Shown: positions 1 to 5,901, counted from the stretch's first letter. The stretch is 10,405 bases of DNA from an uncultured Microcaldota archaeon (GCA_903835325.1 CAILMU010000171.1:1-10405); one strand, 5' to 3'. Translations and numbers: made by a program. Notes: generated from the sequence alone by a model not told the origin.

Positions 1-903
1 CAAAACCTCAGTGAAAAAGCGCGAAAGCGTCTTGCTACCGTTTGTTAGAACCTGCCATGCAGTATGCCCAAACCTTATTTTTCCTTCCGCTCCGAACACC
101 AGCCGCAGGTATTCAATGTATGCATTCTGGACGTCGGCATCGTTGTTATGGAGCGTTACACCTTCTATGGATCCATCGCCAGCAAAGGCACCAAGTAGAT
201 ACCCCAATTCATAAAGATTGTTTTTTGTTGGCAGCCGCATGGCCAAACTTGTCTTTCCCGAGCGGCATTTTTTAGAAGCGTTTTTGAACGCGATGATCCA
301 GCCGTACGCTTCGTCTAGGTTGAAGCCGAAGTGGCAGACCAAATTTACAAAATCCGCGACTCTGAACCTTTGACGATTATACGCGGTCGTGAGGAGTTTT
401 TTTCGTTTTAAGTCCTCCTTATTGCTTTTTTCCATCTTATCGATGAACCCCTCCGCGGCTTCGTGATCCAGAAATACGACAAAGCAGTCCGCCTTTGCCA
501 TCTGTTCCAGCACCTTCGACTTCCAAGAAACGTTATCCATTAGCGAAAATGAAGACGGGCCTAGGATGATGTCTTCCATCTTAAGCTGATCTGCTCTCTT
601 GAATACAATCTTGAAGTCATGAAAAACCATGAAAGGATGCTCCGGAGTCGTTGAAATCTCGTCCCCATTTGCGAGCGTTACCTTGATGAGTTTTTTCGCC
701 TCTTTTTTCCACGCATGCGAAACAGGCATGCAGATAATCTTTTCACCATCAAACGAGAAAAAAGACGGTCCATCCTCAAGTTCCACACAAACGCCATCTT
801 CGAGAGAAATCTGTCTTCCTTCTTGTGAGTGTGCGTCGAAGATTTCTTTGGCTGTTCTGACCGAACCATTAGAAAGGACTATTCGCGTGTCCGGTGCGAC
901 GCA
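1..903 (-). other. Intein in the infB P-loop, with LAGLIDADG homing-endonuclease domain (partial)
   Basis: The intein begins at Cys20 (codon 901-903), the splicing nucleophile, followed by VAPDTRIVLSNG, a normal block A. Block B is seen as GDEISTTPEHPFMVF (residues 99-113), with the conserved TxxH Thr and His. Further in, ELGYLLGAFAGDGSI (residues 251-265, about 166-210) matches the first LAGLIDADG (DOD) endonuclease motif with its acidic residue. The second endonuclease motif and the C-terminal splice blocks F and G (His-Asn) lie off the edge. Inteins at this same point, GK before T in the P-loop, are known in IF2 of Methanocaldococcus and Thermococcales. Self-excision is expected to restore the P-loop. 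The region looks more AT-rich than the flanking housekeeping genes, as expected for an invading element, but I did not compute this. Confidence 0.88.
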
Positions 904-960
904 TTTCCCATGGTCCACATGGGCAAGGAGGCAGATTATGGGTGAGCGTATGAATTTCAT
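1..960 (-). CDS. infB: Archaeal translation initiation factor aIF5B/IF2, 5' part, interrupted by an intein
   Basis: Reading leftward from ATG at 960, the frame is open for 320 codons to the window edge, so the gene is partial at its 3' end. Residues 1-19 end in AHVDHGK, the start of the GTPase G1/P-loop of IF2/aIF5B (normally GHVDHGKT). Residue 20 is a Cys that begins an intein instead of the expected Thr. aIF5B is the GTPase that promotes subunit joining and initiator-tRNA placement in archaea. The start is supported by an in-frame TAG at 991-993 just upstream and by CAGGTAATC, close to the SD core AGGTGATC, just before ATG. An A replaces the first P-loop Gly, as is normal in EF-2 (AHIDHGK). 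The GTPase remainder and C-extein lie beyond the edge. The call is strong on the P-loop plus intein placement; another translational GTPase is possible but less likely given the RSPII lead-in typical of IF2. Confidence 0.85.
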   Translation of the reverse strand, partial: MKFIRSPIICLLAHVDHGKCVAPDTRIVLSNGSVRTAKEIFDAHSQEGRQISLEDGVCVELEDGPSFFSFDGEKIICMPVSHAWKKEAKKLIKVTLANGDEISTTPEHPFMVFHDFKIVFKRADQLKMEDIILGPSSFSLMDNVSWKSKVLEQMAKADCFVVFLDHEAAEGFIDKMEKSNKEDLKRKKLLTTAYNRQRFRVADFVNLVCHFGFNLDEAYGWIIAFKNASKKCRSGKTSLAMRLPTKNNLYELGYLLGAFAGDGSIEGVTLHNNDADVQNAYIEYLRLVFGAEGKIRFGHTAWQVLTNGSKTLSRFFTEVL

Positions 961-1007
961 GGTGATTACCTGCTGAATTAGTCCAATAGGCTATCACACA
1001 ATCAAGC

Positions 1008-1018
1008 AATAAATATTT
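1008..1018 (-). promoter_or_regulatory. Probable TATA box of infB
   Basis: On the minus strand this reads AAATATTTATT, an archaeal TATA-like stretch centred about 53 bases upstream of the infB ATG. That would give a leader of roughly 25 nt, long enough to include the AGGTAATC SD-like site. No other A/T box lies closer. Confidence 0.5.
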
Positions 1019-1048
1019 GCGTTGCCTCCCGATTTCCTGTCCGATATC

Positions 1049-1080
1049 TTTATAAACACTTTTAAACACATAATATAACT
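1049..1080 (+). promoter_or_regulatory. Promoter of the small HEAT-like gene, shared module with the kinase promoter
   Basis: TTTATAAACACTT followed by CACATAATATAAC. By my alignment it matches 26 of 32 positions with 3413-3444 before the kinase gene, including the TATA box and a second ATAATATAAC-type block about 22 bases downstream. A transcript starting near 1078-1082 would have a leader of about 28 nt carrying the AAAGGT SD site. Confidence 0.6.
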
Positions 1081-1108
1081 GTAATGACATGACAGAAAAG
1101 GTCCTACC

Positions 1109-1351
1109 ATGCACAAAGCAATAATGTCCTCGTTGCACAAGCTCTCGCACAAGAGCGCGATGGTCAGGAAACAGGCCATAAAGGAGCTGAAGCTCCACGT
1201 CCCACATAACCCGATGGCGCGAATCTCGTTGCACTATATCTCCGTGCATGACCCCAACTACACGATACGCAATCTCGCGAAAAGGGCGTGCTTCGGATAC
1301 GAATCATGCGCGACAGACGATCCCAGCTGGGAAAAGACCTACTCGTTCTAG
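1109..1351 (+). CDS. Small HEAT-like helical protein of unknown function
   Basis: An 80-residue basic protein that I do not recognise as a named family. Residues about 11-62 look like one and a half HEAT-type helical hairpins: MVRKQAIKELKL, then MARISLHYISVH, then DPNYTIRNLAKRAC with the DPxxxIRxxA pattern typical of a HEAT repeat. There is no signal peptide or TM segment. The C-terminal 15 residues are polar. The ATG is supported by AAAGGT about 7 bases upstream and a TATA box at 1049-1056. It is divergent from infB and converges with the HEAT-like gene at 1395-1760 with 43 bases between their stop codons, so the two may be functional partners or paralogues. HEAT-type scaffolds usually bind proteins; the partner is unknown. 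Confidence 0.7.
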   Translation: MHKAIMSSLHKLSHKSAMVRKQAIKELKLHVPHNPMARISLHYISVHDPNYTIRNLAKRACFGYESCATDDPSWEKTYSF

Positions 1352-1394
1352 AAAAAAGCGGATGGAATTGAGCGCAACCGGCCGAATATCCCAC

Positions 1395-1760
1395 CTATGC
1401 CATCTTCGATTGGAGCTCGATCGCGATATCCCTCGTCTCGGAGCATTTGGTCTCCATGATGACGTATGCCAAAGACGACCTGTGCTGCAAGAACCTGACC
1501 GCCTCGAGCCGTATATCCAATCTTGCATGCGATATGGCGAGCTTCATCAGCCCTTCCTCATCGCCAATCATCAATGTGAGGCCTTTGGCGCGCTCGGCAG
1601 GGTCTTGATCCATCAGCATCCTCCGAACCTCGAATGTGCTGATGCATGGGAATTCTTTGCTCGGCCTGCTGCTAATCCTAGCCGCAATCCGATCGGTCAT
1701 ATTGTATATCCTTTCCGTGAATCGCCCCGAAGGCCGGTCGCTCGGTGTCTTGCCCGCCAT
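1395..1760 (-). CDS. Small HEAT-like helical protein of unknown function
   Basis: A 121-residue protein. After a polar, probably disordered stretch of about 45 residues, the rest resembles HEAT-type repeats: DPAERAKGLTLMIGDEEGLM, ARLDIRLEAVRFLQHRSSL (DIRLEAVRFL is the clearest), and CSETRDIAIEL. There is no catalytic motif or TM segment. ATG at 1760 is preceded by AGGGGATGAT with good spacing, which decides the start; an internal Met21 is the alternative. A longer plus-strand frame covers the same bases (1248-1862), but its protein is full of Arg, Pro and Cys with no fold-like pattern and it lacks an SD site. The right end of the TnpB element lies only about 35 bases upstream, where this gene's TATA box would be expected, so its transcription may now depend on the element. 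Confidence 0.72.
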   Translation of the reverse strand: MAGKTPSDRPSGRFTERIYNMTDRIAARISSRPSKEFPCISTFEVRRMLMDQDPAERAKGLTLMIGDEEGLMKLAISHARLDIRLEAVRFLQHRSSLAYVIMETKCSETRDIAIELQSKMA

Positions 1761-1793
1761 ATCATCCCCTGGAATGATAACGAAAAGATACGA

Positions 1794-1950
1794 GTGAATT
1801 ACCCGTGCCTAAAGGCACGGGCTTCCTGTTTCTCTGAAGATACTTGCCGGCCATATTTATAACCGGTAGGGGTTTCTTCTCCACAGGCTTGACTTCCGGC
1901 AATTCCTGCCGTAGCTTTGTTGAGTATATTTATCGCTGCGTTGAGGTCTC
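1794..1950 (-). ncRNA. Probable omega (guide) RNA of TnpB
   Basis: By analogy with characterised IS605-type systems, the guide scaffold overlaps the 3' end of tnpB and ends at the right-end hairpin, with the guide taken from sequence just outside the element (below about 1794, here the leader of the 1395-1760 gene). The hairpin and border are visible; the 5' limit is arbitrary. Confidence 0.4.
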
Positions 1951-2959
1951 TTGGCATTGATGCCCCGCATTGACAGCTATGCCACCTCTCCGCAAGCGAT
2001 TTCTTCTGCACCAGACCGCAACTGCTGCACATTTGCGTAGTGTAAGCAGGATTAACCAGCACGAAGTCACAACCAGCTTCTTCCGCTTTGTAATGAATCA
2101 TGCTCACGAATTCTGCCCAACTGCAGTCAAGCACACTTTTGGCAAGGAAACCCCGTGCCAAACCAGCAACATTAAGGTTCTCTATTGCTATGAGCGCATA
2201 TTTATCAACAAGATGACGACTGATCCTGTGAAGGAAATCCTTTCTTCTGTTTGTGAGTTTTTCATAAGCTTTCGCAACCTTGAGCTTAGCTTTGTTCCTG
2301 TTTTTGCTACCCTTCTTTTTTGTTGAGAAGCATCCATGTGTTTTCTTCAGTTTCTGTTCTGCCTGCTTCAAATGCCTTGGATTTTCAATGGATACCCCAT
2401 TGCTGAGATACGCAAAATGATCTATCCCGAGATCAATACCCGCAACTGGCCCTGCCTTTTTCGAAACGGGGGTTTGCTCAGTTTCAGAAGAAAAGATGGC
2501 GTGCCATTTGCCGGATGGCGATTTCTTTATAGTCAATGTCTTGATAGTGCCCTCGATGTCCCTATGTTTTTTGATGGTGATTTGTCCAATGCCGGAAAGC
2601 TCAAGCTTCTCTTCGAGCCTGAAGCCGAATTGGGGGTAAGTGAATGATTTTATCCGTTCGATTGATTTGAACCTTGGAAATCCTGCTTTCACACCGTCCT
2701 TCTTTCTCGTAGACCTGGCCTCAAGGCTCTTGACTAACCTGTCTGCGACATTCTGGGCGACTTGGGAAAAGATAGACTGTTCTTTTGTTTTGAGATAGAG
2801 CTGTTTCCTTGTTGGAAAATTCCCTGTTTCACCATAGTGAACTTTGACATATTCAAGAAGGGAGTTCCATAAGTTCTTGCATTCATATAGGTATAAGTCA
2901 AATTTCTCTTTCTGTTCTTTCGAAGGGTAGAGGCGGTATTTCCAGGAACGTCTCCTCAT
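1799..2959 (-). CDS. tnpB: TnpB, RNA-guided RuvC-like nuclease of an IS605-type element
   Basis: A 386-residue protein of normal TnpB length. The N-terminal helix-turn-helix-like domain (KYRLYPSKEQ) and the OrfB_IS605 core are followed by the split RuvC-like nuclease, with D176 in GIDLGID, E260 in IAIENL and D338 in RDLNAAINI all present. The zinc ribbon has C311, C314, C329 and C331, with the second pair spaced as C-x-C, a known variant. All catalytic residues are intact and no frameshift is seen, so it is probably active. TnpB proteins cut DNA guided by an RNA from the element's right end and help keep the transposon in place. The last residues (RAFRHG) are encoded by the right-end hairpin itself. 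ATG at 2959 has no SD upstream but a TATA box 27 bases away, so the mRNA is probably leaderless; the GAGGAG after ATG is inside the gene. Confidence 0.95.
   Translation of the reverse strand: MRRRSWKYRLYPSKEQKEKFDLYLYECKNLWNSLLEYVKVHYGETGNFPTRKQLYLKTKEQSIFSQVAQNVADRLVKSLEARSTRKKDGVKAGFPRFKSIERIKSFTYPQFGFRLEEKLELSGIGQITIKKHRDIEGTIKTLTIKKSPSGKWHAIFSSETEQTPVSKKAGPVAGIDLGIDHFAYLSNGVSIENPRHLKQAEQKLKKTHGCFSTKKKGSKNRNKAKLKVAKAYEKLTNRRKDFLHRISRHLVDKYALIAIENLNVAGLARGFLAKSVLDCSWAEFVSMIHYKAEEAGCDFVLVNPAYTTQMCSSCGLVQKKSLAERWHSCQCGASMPRDLNAAINILNKATAGIAGSQACGEETPTGYKYGRQVSSEKQEARAFRHG
1802..1821 (-). repeat. Right-end hairpin of the TnpB element
   Basis: A perfect 8-bp inverted repeat, CCCGTGCC and GGCACGGG, with a 4-base TAAA loop. 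It lies inside the 3' end of tnpB; the stop TAA (1799-1801) follows at once. In IS200/IS605 elements such a subterminal hairpin is the TnpA recognition structure and the last stem of the guide (omega) RNA. Confidence 0.85.
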
Positions 2960-2980
2960 GAAATTATTTGCATGAAAGAT

Positions 2981-2990
2981 TCTTTATAAG
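2981..2990 (-). promoter_or_regulatory. TATA box of tnpB
   Basis: CTTATAAAGA on the minus strand, centred about 27 bases from the tnpB ATG. The spacing places the transcript start at or next to the ATG, which fits a leaderless mRNA and the absence of an SD. Confidence 0.65.
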
Positions 2991-3074
2991 CGGGAGGGCG
3001 CCACATTTCCGCGATGGTTCTTTGAGGCCTATTCATCCTATGTTTGAAAATATGGGATTTCCCTGGCCTAAGGC

Positions 3075-3083
3075 ATTTAAAAT
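3075..3083 (+). promoter_or_regulatory. TATA box of the tRNA-Val gene
   Basis: ATTTAAAAT, centred about 41 bases before the mature tRNA 5' end. This leaves roughly 10-15 nt of leader to be removed by RNase P. Confidence 0.6.
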
Positions 3084-3119
3084 ACGACCTCCATGATATA
3101 TTTCCAGTCTTCTTTTCCA

Positions 3120-3233
3120 GGGCCTGTAGTCGACTGGTTAAGACGCCTGCTTGACATGCAGGCGCGTTTGGCTGCTGCCAAGGCGTCATGCACAAAATGC
3201 AGGAGATACGCGGTTCGATTCCGCGCAGGCCCA
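3120..3233 (+). tRNA. tRNA-Val (GAC) with a 41-nt intron
   Basis: The acceptor stem GGGCCTG (3120-3126) pairs with CAGGCCC (3226-3232), discriminator A at 3233. The D arm at 3129-3144 has GTC/GAC pairing with A14, GG and A21 present. The anticodon stem CCTGC (3146-3150) pairs with GCAGG (3199-3203). The loop TTGACA plus T after the intron gives anticodon GAC (3153-3155), valine. The variable loop is AGATA. The T arm is CGCGG-TTCGATT-CCGCG (3209-3225). Without the intron the tRNA is 73 nt, CCA not encoded. The gene lies just downstream of the TnpB element and is followed by a short T run. Confidence 0.95.
3157..3197 (+). other. tRNA intron with bulge-helix-bulge splice sites
   Basis: A 41-nt intron at canonical position 37/38. 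In the precursor, loop bases T32, T33 and G34 pair with A, A and C near the intron 3' end; the fourth central pair would be A-A, so the motif is slightly relaxed. The inner part forms GCA/TGC (3158-3160 with 3189-3191), CGC/GCG (3163-3165 with 3183-3185) and a strong hairpin TTGGC-TGCT-GCCAA (3168-3181). ATGCAGG occurs at both borders (3156-3162 and 3197-3203), so the exact cut is ambiguous from sequence alone; structure and convention place it here. It would be cut by the archaeal tRNA splicing endonuclease. Confidence 0.85.
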
Positions 3234-3243
3234 ATCCCATTAC

Positions 3244-3247
3244 TTTT
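3244..3247 (+). terminator. Short T run after the tRNA, possible terminator
   Basis: TTTT begins 10 bases after the discriminator base. Archaeal RNA polymerase often stops at T runs; this one is short. Confidence 0.35.
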
Positions 3248-3270
3248 GTCATATGCTCCTCTTAGGGCAA

Positions 3271-3327
3271 TAACAAGGTTTGGTTCATCAAATTATTCGA
3301 TTTCATTACCTGAACCAGACCTTGTTA
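3271..3327. repeat. 17-bp inverted repeat between tRNA-Val and the kinase gene
   Basis: The left arm TAACAAGGTTTGGTTCA (3271-3287) pairs with the right arm TGAACCAGACCTTGTTA (3311-3327) across a 23-base AT-rich spacer; the only non-Watson-Crick position is a T-G, a wobble in RNA. In the rest of the gap to 3445 are two small hairpins, GGTTT/AAACC (3335-3349) and AACGA/TCGTT (3365-3378). I found no good C/D-box pair and no open frame. It could be a structured RNA, a palindromic mobile remnant or a protein-binding site. Confidence 0.75.
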
Positions 3328-3411
3328 AGTAAAGGGTTTGGTCAAAACCATTAGGGCTGACGATAACGAAATCTCGTTCTCACCACTTCAAAACGCAAGC
3401 TAATACAAACC

Positions 3412-3443
3412 ATTTAAAAACACTTGTTAGCACATTATATAAC
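3412..3443 (+). promoter_or_regulatory. Promoter of the kinase gene
   Basis: ATTTAAAA is centred about 30 bases before ATG at 3446, so the transcript should have almost no leader. The following AACACTTGT and CACATTATATAAC blocks recur before other genes in this window: 1049-1080 matches both, and AACACTTGT recurs at 8237-8245. Confidence 0.65.
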
Positions 3444-3445
3444 AT

Positions 3446-4336
3446 ATGGCGTGCCTAGTACCTCCGATGTATGATGCCAGACCCATCCAGCGGAGCAAAC
3501 CTCAGAAAACCTACCCGCTCCTCCAGGACCGGTACGAACGTATCTGCGCCATCAGCAGATGCACCAGCAATTCCATCTATCTTTATCGTGATATAGCCGA
3601 AACGACCGGCAGGAAAGTCGTTTTGAAAAAACCGAACCGGGCAGTGCTGCTTGACCAGGCAGCATACAATACTGTTGGCAAGCTCCTCGCGGTCGAGGGA
3701 AGGGCGCTTTCAAGGATAAACCACTCCGGGGTCGTCTCGCTTATCAGCCAGGGCGACGGATACCTGCTCCTTGAATATGTGCATGGCAAGAATCTGCATG
3801 ACAACAAACGCTCGATGTCCGAATCAGCGAAATTGAAAGCGATGCTCTCCCTCTGCGATGCGCTCAGCGCTGTCCATGCCGCCGGCATCATCCACCGGGA
3901 CATCAAACCTGCGAATGTGGTCTACAACGTAAGCTCAACGCTTCTCGATTTCGGATGCGCCAAAGGCGACGGGTTGATAACAGAATCCGAAAGCGCCGAG
4001 AATGGCGGGGTGACGGATTATTATGGGAAGGCAGCCTTCGTCGGAACCATAGATTTCTGCCCTCCAGAGAACAGCTCCCCGAGCGATGTGGGGAAGCAGT
4101 CCGATCTTTTCTCAGCCGGCGGAGTGCTCTATTACCTGCTCACAGGGAATGCGCCATACGAGTGCAAAGACGATGACGACATCTATGGGAGGAAGCTCGT
4201 GACAGAAAACGACATCGCTTCCAAAGTGCCAAGAAAATTCCTTCCTGTCCTAAGCAAGGCCCTGCAGCCTCTTCCCGAGAACCGGCACCAGAGCGCTGCC
4301 GAGATGAAGGAAGACCTGCTTCGTATCGGATTATAA
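3446..4336 (+). CDS. Hanks-type Ser/Thr protein kinase, catalytic domain only
   Basis: A 296-residue protein of the eukaryotic-like Ser/Thr kinase family. Visible motifs are the ATP-anchoring Lys in VVLKKP (K61), the helix-C Glu E84, the catalytic loop HRDIKPANV (H150, D152, K154, N157), DFG at 168-170, a PPE (for APE) at 206-208, D220 in DLFSAGG, and R280 in ENRHQSA. The activation segment is 35-40 residues and rich in Ser/Thr. The glycine-rich loop is unusual: the three Gly positions align with S37, C39 and N42. There is no TM segment, sensor or repeat domain, so it should act in the cytoplasm. Catalytic residues suggest an active enzyme. It precedes the PHP-like gene by 24 bases, making a likely two-gene unit. 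The start is placed by the promoter; Met8 is the alternative. The substrate is unknown; the neighbour is an obvious candidate. Confidence 0.92.
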   Translation: MACLVPPMYDARPIQRSKPQKTYPLLQDRYERICAISRCTSNSIYLYRDIAETTGRKVVLKKPNRAVLLDQAAYNTVGKLLAVEGRALSRINHSGVVSLISQGDGYLLLEYVHGKNLHDNKRSMSESAKLKAMLSLCDALSAVHAAGIIHRDIKPANVVYNVSSTLLDFGCAKGDGLITESESAENGGVTDYYGKAAFVGTIDFCPPENSSPSDVGKQSDLFSAGGVLYYLLTGNAPYECKDDDDIYGRKLVTENDIASKVPRKFLPVLSKALQPLPENRHQSAAEMKEDLLRIGL

Positions 4337-4360
4337 TCTCTTTTATCCATCAATAATGAC

Positions 4361-5887
4361 ATGCGGATGGCTCTACGTTTCCAGGATCGCTTCTGCGCAT
4401 CCATAGATAAAGCGTTATCGGAAAAGGGGTTCATCAAAGCGGATGGAGAGCGTATCCGTTCAGTGCTCAGCGAAAGCAACCACAGGGGCGCACCGGTCGT
4501 CTATCCAGACGAGGATATCTACATCCGCAACCGCGACAAATCCGAACCGCTATTCGCTGTTTTTGTTGGGCGCAGCAGGAACAACGATTCGGTCGCTGTC
4601 CTCGCTTCGAATCCGCGCGAGGATGTTTCCGGTGCCTCATTGACAAGACAGGGCCAATATCTCAAGAAGACGGTCACCAAAAAATCAGGCCCGCCTGAAA
4701 AGAGTGCAGAGGACCTGGCATTTGCGCTTTATTCTCTTTCGGAATTGAAACGCTCCTTCAGGATGCAGGTCCATTTCCATGCCCGCACCATGCTTGATAA
4801 TTCGCTGGCGCATGACGATGGCTGGTCGGCGATGGGTTCCATCATCAGAAGGGCGCTCCTCAACCACTGCGATTTCCTCTGCTACACCCCGCACAACGCT
4901 TTCGAATTCGAGAACAAGCGAATCGCAAGCGAGATCCTATCCGAGTTCGGGATAATTTTCCCTTACGCATCAGAAATCACCATGCCTATCCTGAAGAACC
5001 ATCCGAACGGCCCGCACCACATCGTCGTTGCAGGCACCCGCGAAGCCGCAGAAGAGATAGATCTCTCTATTCTGCGCCTCGACCGCTCGGACATCAACAT
5101 GCCCTCATACTACGAGGGCGCCACATTGGAGGAGATGCACAAAATCCTCCAGCCGATGCGCAGGACCGGGACAGTCATCATGGGCCCAGCGCATCCGATG
5201 AACATCAGCGAGAGATACCTTCCCATCAACGGCATCGGCCTTTTCAGCGCAGTGCAGCTCGGCCTGCTCAGCCTGGACCAAGCGAAAGAATTCACGAAGG
5301 CCTGCGATTTCCTGGAATGCTGGAACGACTCCATCTACCCCGGGAAGATATCGTTCCGCTCAAAAGAGCTCGAAACAGAGATGAGACGCCTTCTCGACAA
5401 GCATAGCCCGTCGCTCGGTCTTCCTCCAGGCACGAACTTCTCAGCGAACCTCTGCAACCTGCTTCTCGCGCTTGAATTCGCATCCACTGATAACCTCGGC
5501 CAGAGCTACGGGACCGACAACCATACAGAAGCGCCTCTCGGCCTCGGCTACCCGGTCGGAGGAGACCCGTTCATGCGAGGCTGGACAACAATCGATATCC
5601 CAAATCAGCACAAGAGAGCGGACCGCACCTTCAGCCCCGAAGAGTTAGTTCGCCTCATATCGGAGAAGAAGGCGAAGATGGGTTCTGTCCTGTTCACGAA
5701 TATAGACGGGAAGGACAACACGCTACGCCTTGCCGATTCCCGCATCGAGCGTCCAAAGGAGCTGAAAAAAATCGTTTCCAAAATGGCGCGCGAGCAGTAT
5801 GCGAAATATGTGCGCGACCTGGCATCTGACTTTTTCGGTTTCCTAGGAGACGGCGATTTCGAGGATATCGGTAACATGGGGAGATGA
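4361..5887 (+). CDS. PHP-superfamily-like metallohydrolase with an unknown N-terminal domain
   Basis: A 508-residue protein. Residues about 135-390 carry the ligand pattern of the PHP (polymerase and histidinol phosphatase) fold in the right order: HFH (H138, H140), H178 in YTPHN (normally TDH), E205 in ASEIT, H219/H220, H278 in GPAHP, and D386/H388 in GTDNH. PHP enzymes hydrolyse phosphoesters at a cluster of two or three metal ions; the substrate here cannot be read. Residues 1-130 have no motif I recognise, and a helical, charged C-terminal tail follows residue 420. There is no signal peptide or TM segment. The gene follows the kinase gene by 24 bases, with no SD; TTATAATC overlapping the kinase stop is about 25 bases upstream, so a second leaderless start is possible. 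ATG at 4367 (Met3) is an alternative start. It converges with the gene ending at 5902. Confidence 0.72.
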   Translation: MRMALRFQDRFCASIDKALSEKGFIKADGERIRSVLSESNHRGAPVVYPDEDIYIRNRDKSEPLFAVFVGRSRNNDSVAVLASNPREDVSGASLTRQGQYLKKTVTKKSGPPEKSAEDLAFALYSLSELKRSFRMQVHFHARTMLDNSLAHDDGWSAMGSIIRRALLNHCDFLCYTPHNAFEFENKRIASEILSEFGIIFPYASEITMPILKNHPNGPHHIVVAGTREAAEEIDLSILRLDRSDINMPSYYEGATLEEMHKILQPMRRTGTVIMGPAHPMNISERYLPINGIGLFSAVQLGLLSLDQAKEFTKACDFLECWNDSIYPGKISFRSKELETEMRRLLDKHSPSLGLPPGTNFSANLCNLLLALEFASTDNLGQSYGTDNHTEAPLGLGYPVGGDPFMRGWTTIDIPNQHKRADRTFSPEELVRLISEKKAKMGSVLFTNIDGKDNTLRLADSRIERPKELKKIVSKMAREQYAKYVRDLASDFFGFLGDGDFEDIGNMGR

Positions 5888-5901
5888 GGCCACAACTCCG
5901 T

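Larger units (their letters stand above)
1794..3000 (-). mobile_element. tnpB-only IS200/IS605-family element (IS1341-like)
   Basis: The element consists of a full tnpB, a right-end hairpin at 1802-1821 followed on the minus strand by TAATTCAC, the usual outer border of IS605-type right ends, and a short upstream part with the tnpB promoter. No tnpA Y1 transposase is present, so movement would need TnpA in trans. The right border near 1794 rests on resemblance to known elements. The left border is not determinable by eye; 3000 is a placeholder just beyond the promoter, and the true end could be anywhere from about 2990 to 3060. Confidence 0.75.

Noticed and set aside
1248..1862. Open frame of 204 codons on the plus strand
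   Set aside because: It overlaps the end of the 1109-1351 gene and covers the minus-strand HEAT-like gene and the element end; its composition is Arg/Pro/Cys-rich without a fold-like pattern and there is no SD site.
3099..3233. Coding frame 3093-3332 over the tRNA
   Set aside because: The tRNA cloverleaf and intron explain the sequence fully; the frame has no SD site or protein-like features.
2956..3252. Open frame of 98 codons on the minus strand
   Set aside because: It runs across the antisense of the tRNA-Val gene and the upstream gap; Cys/Pro/Gln-rich with no recognisable domain.
3271..3327. Inverted repeat as an intrinsic terminator
   Set aside because: The spacer is long, no T run follows the stem, and it lies well past the tRNA end.
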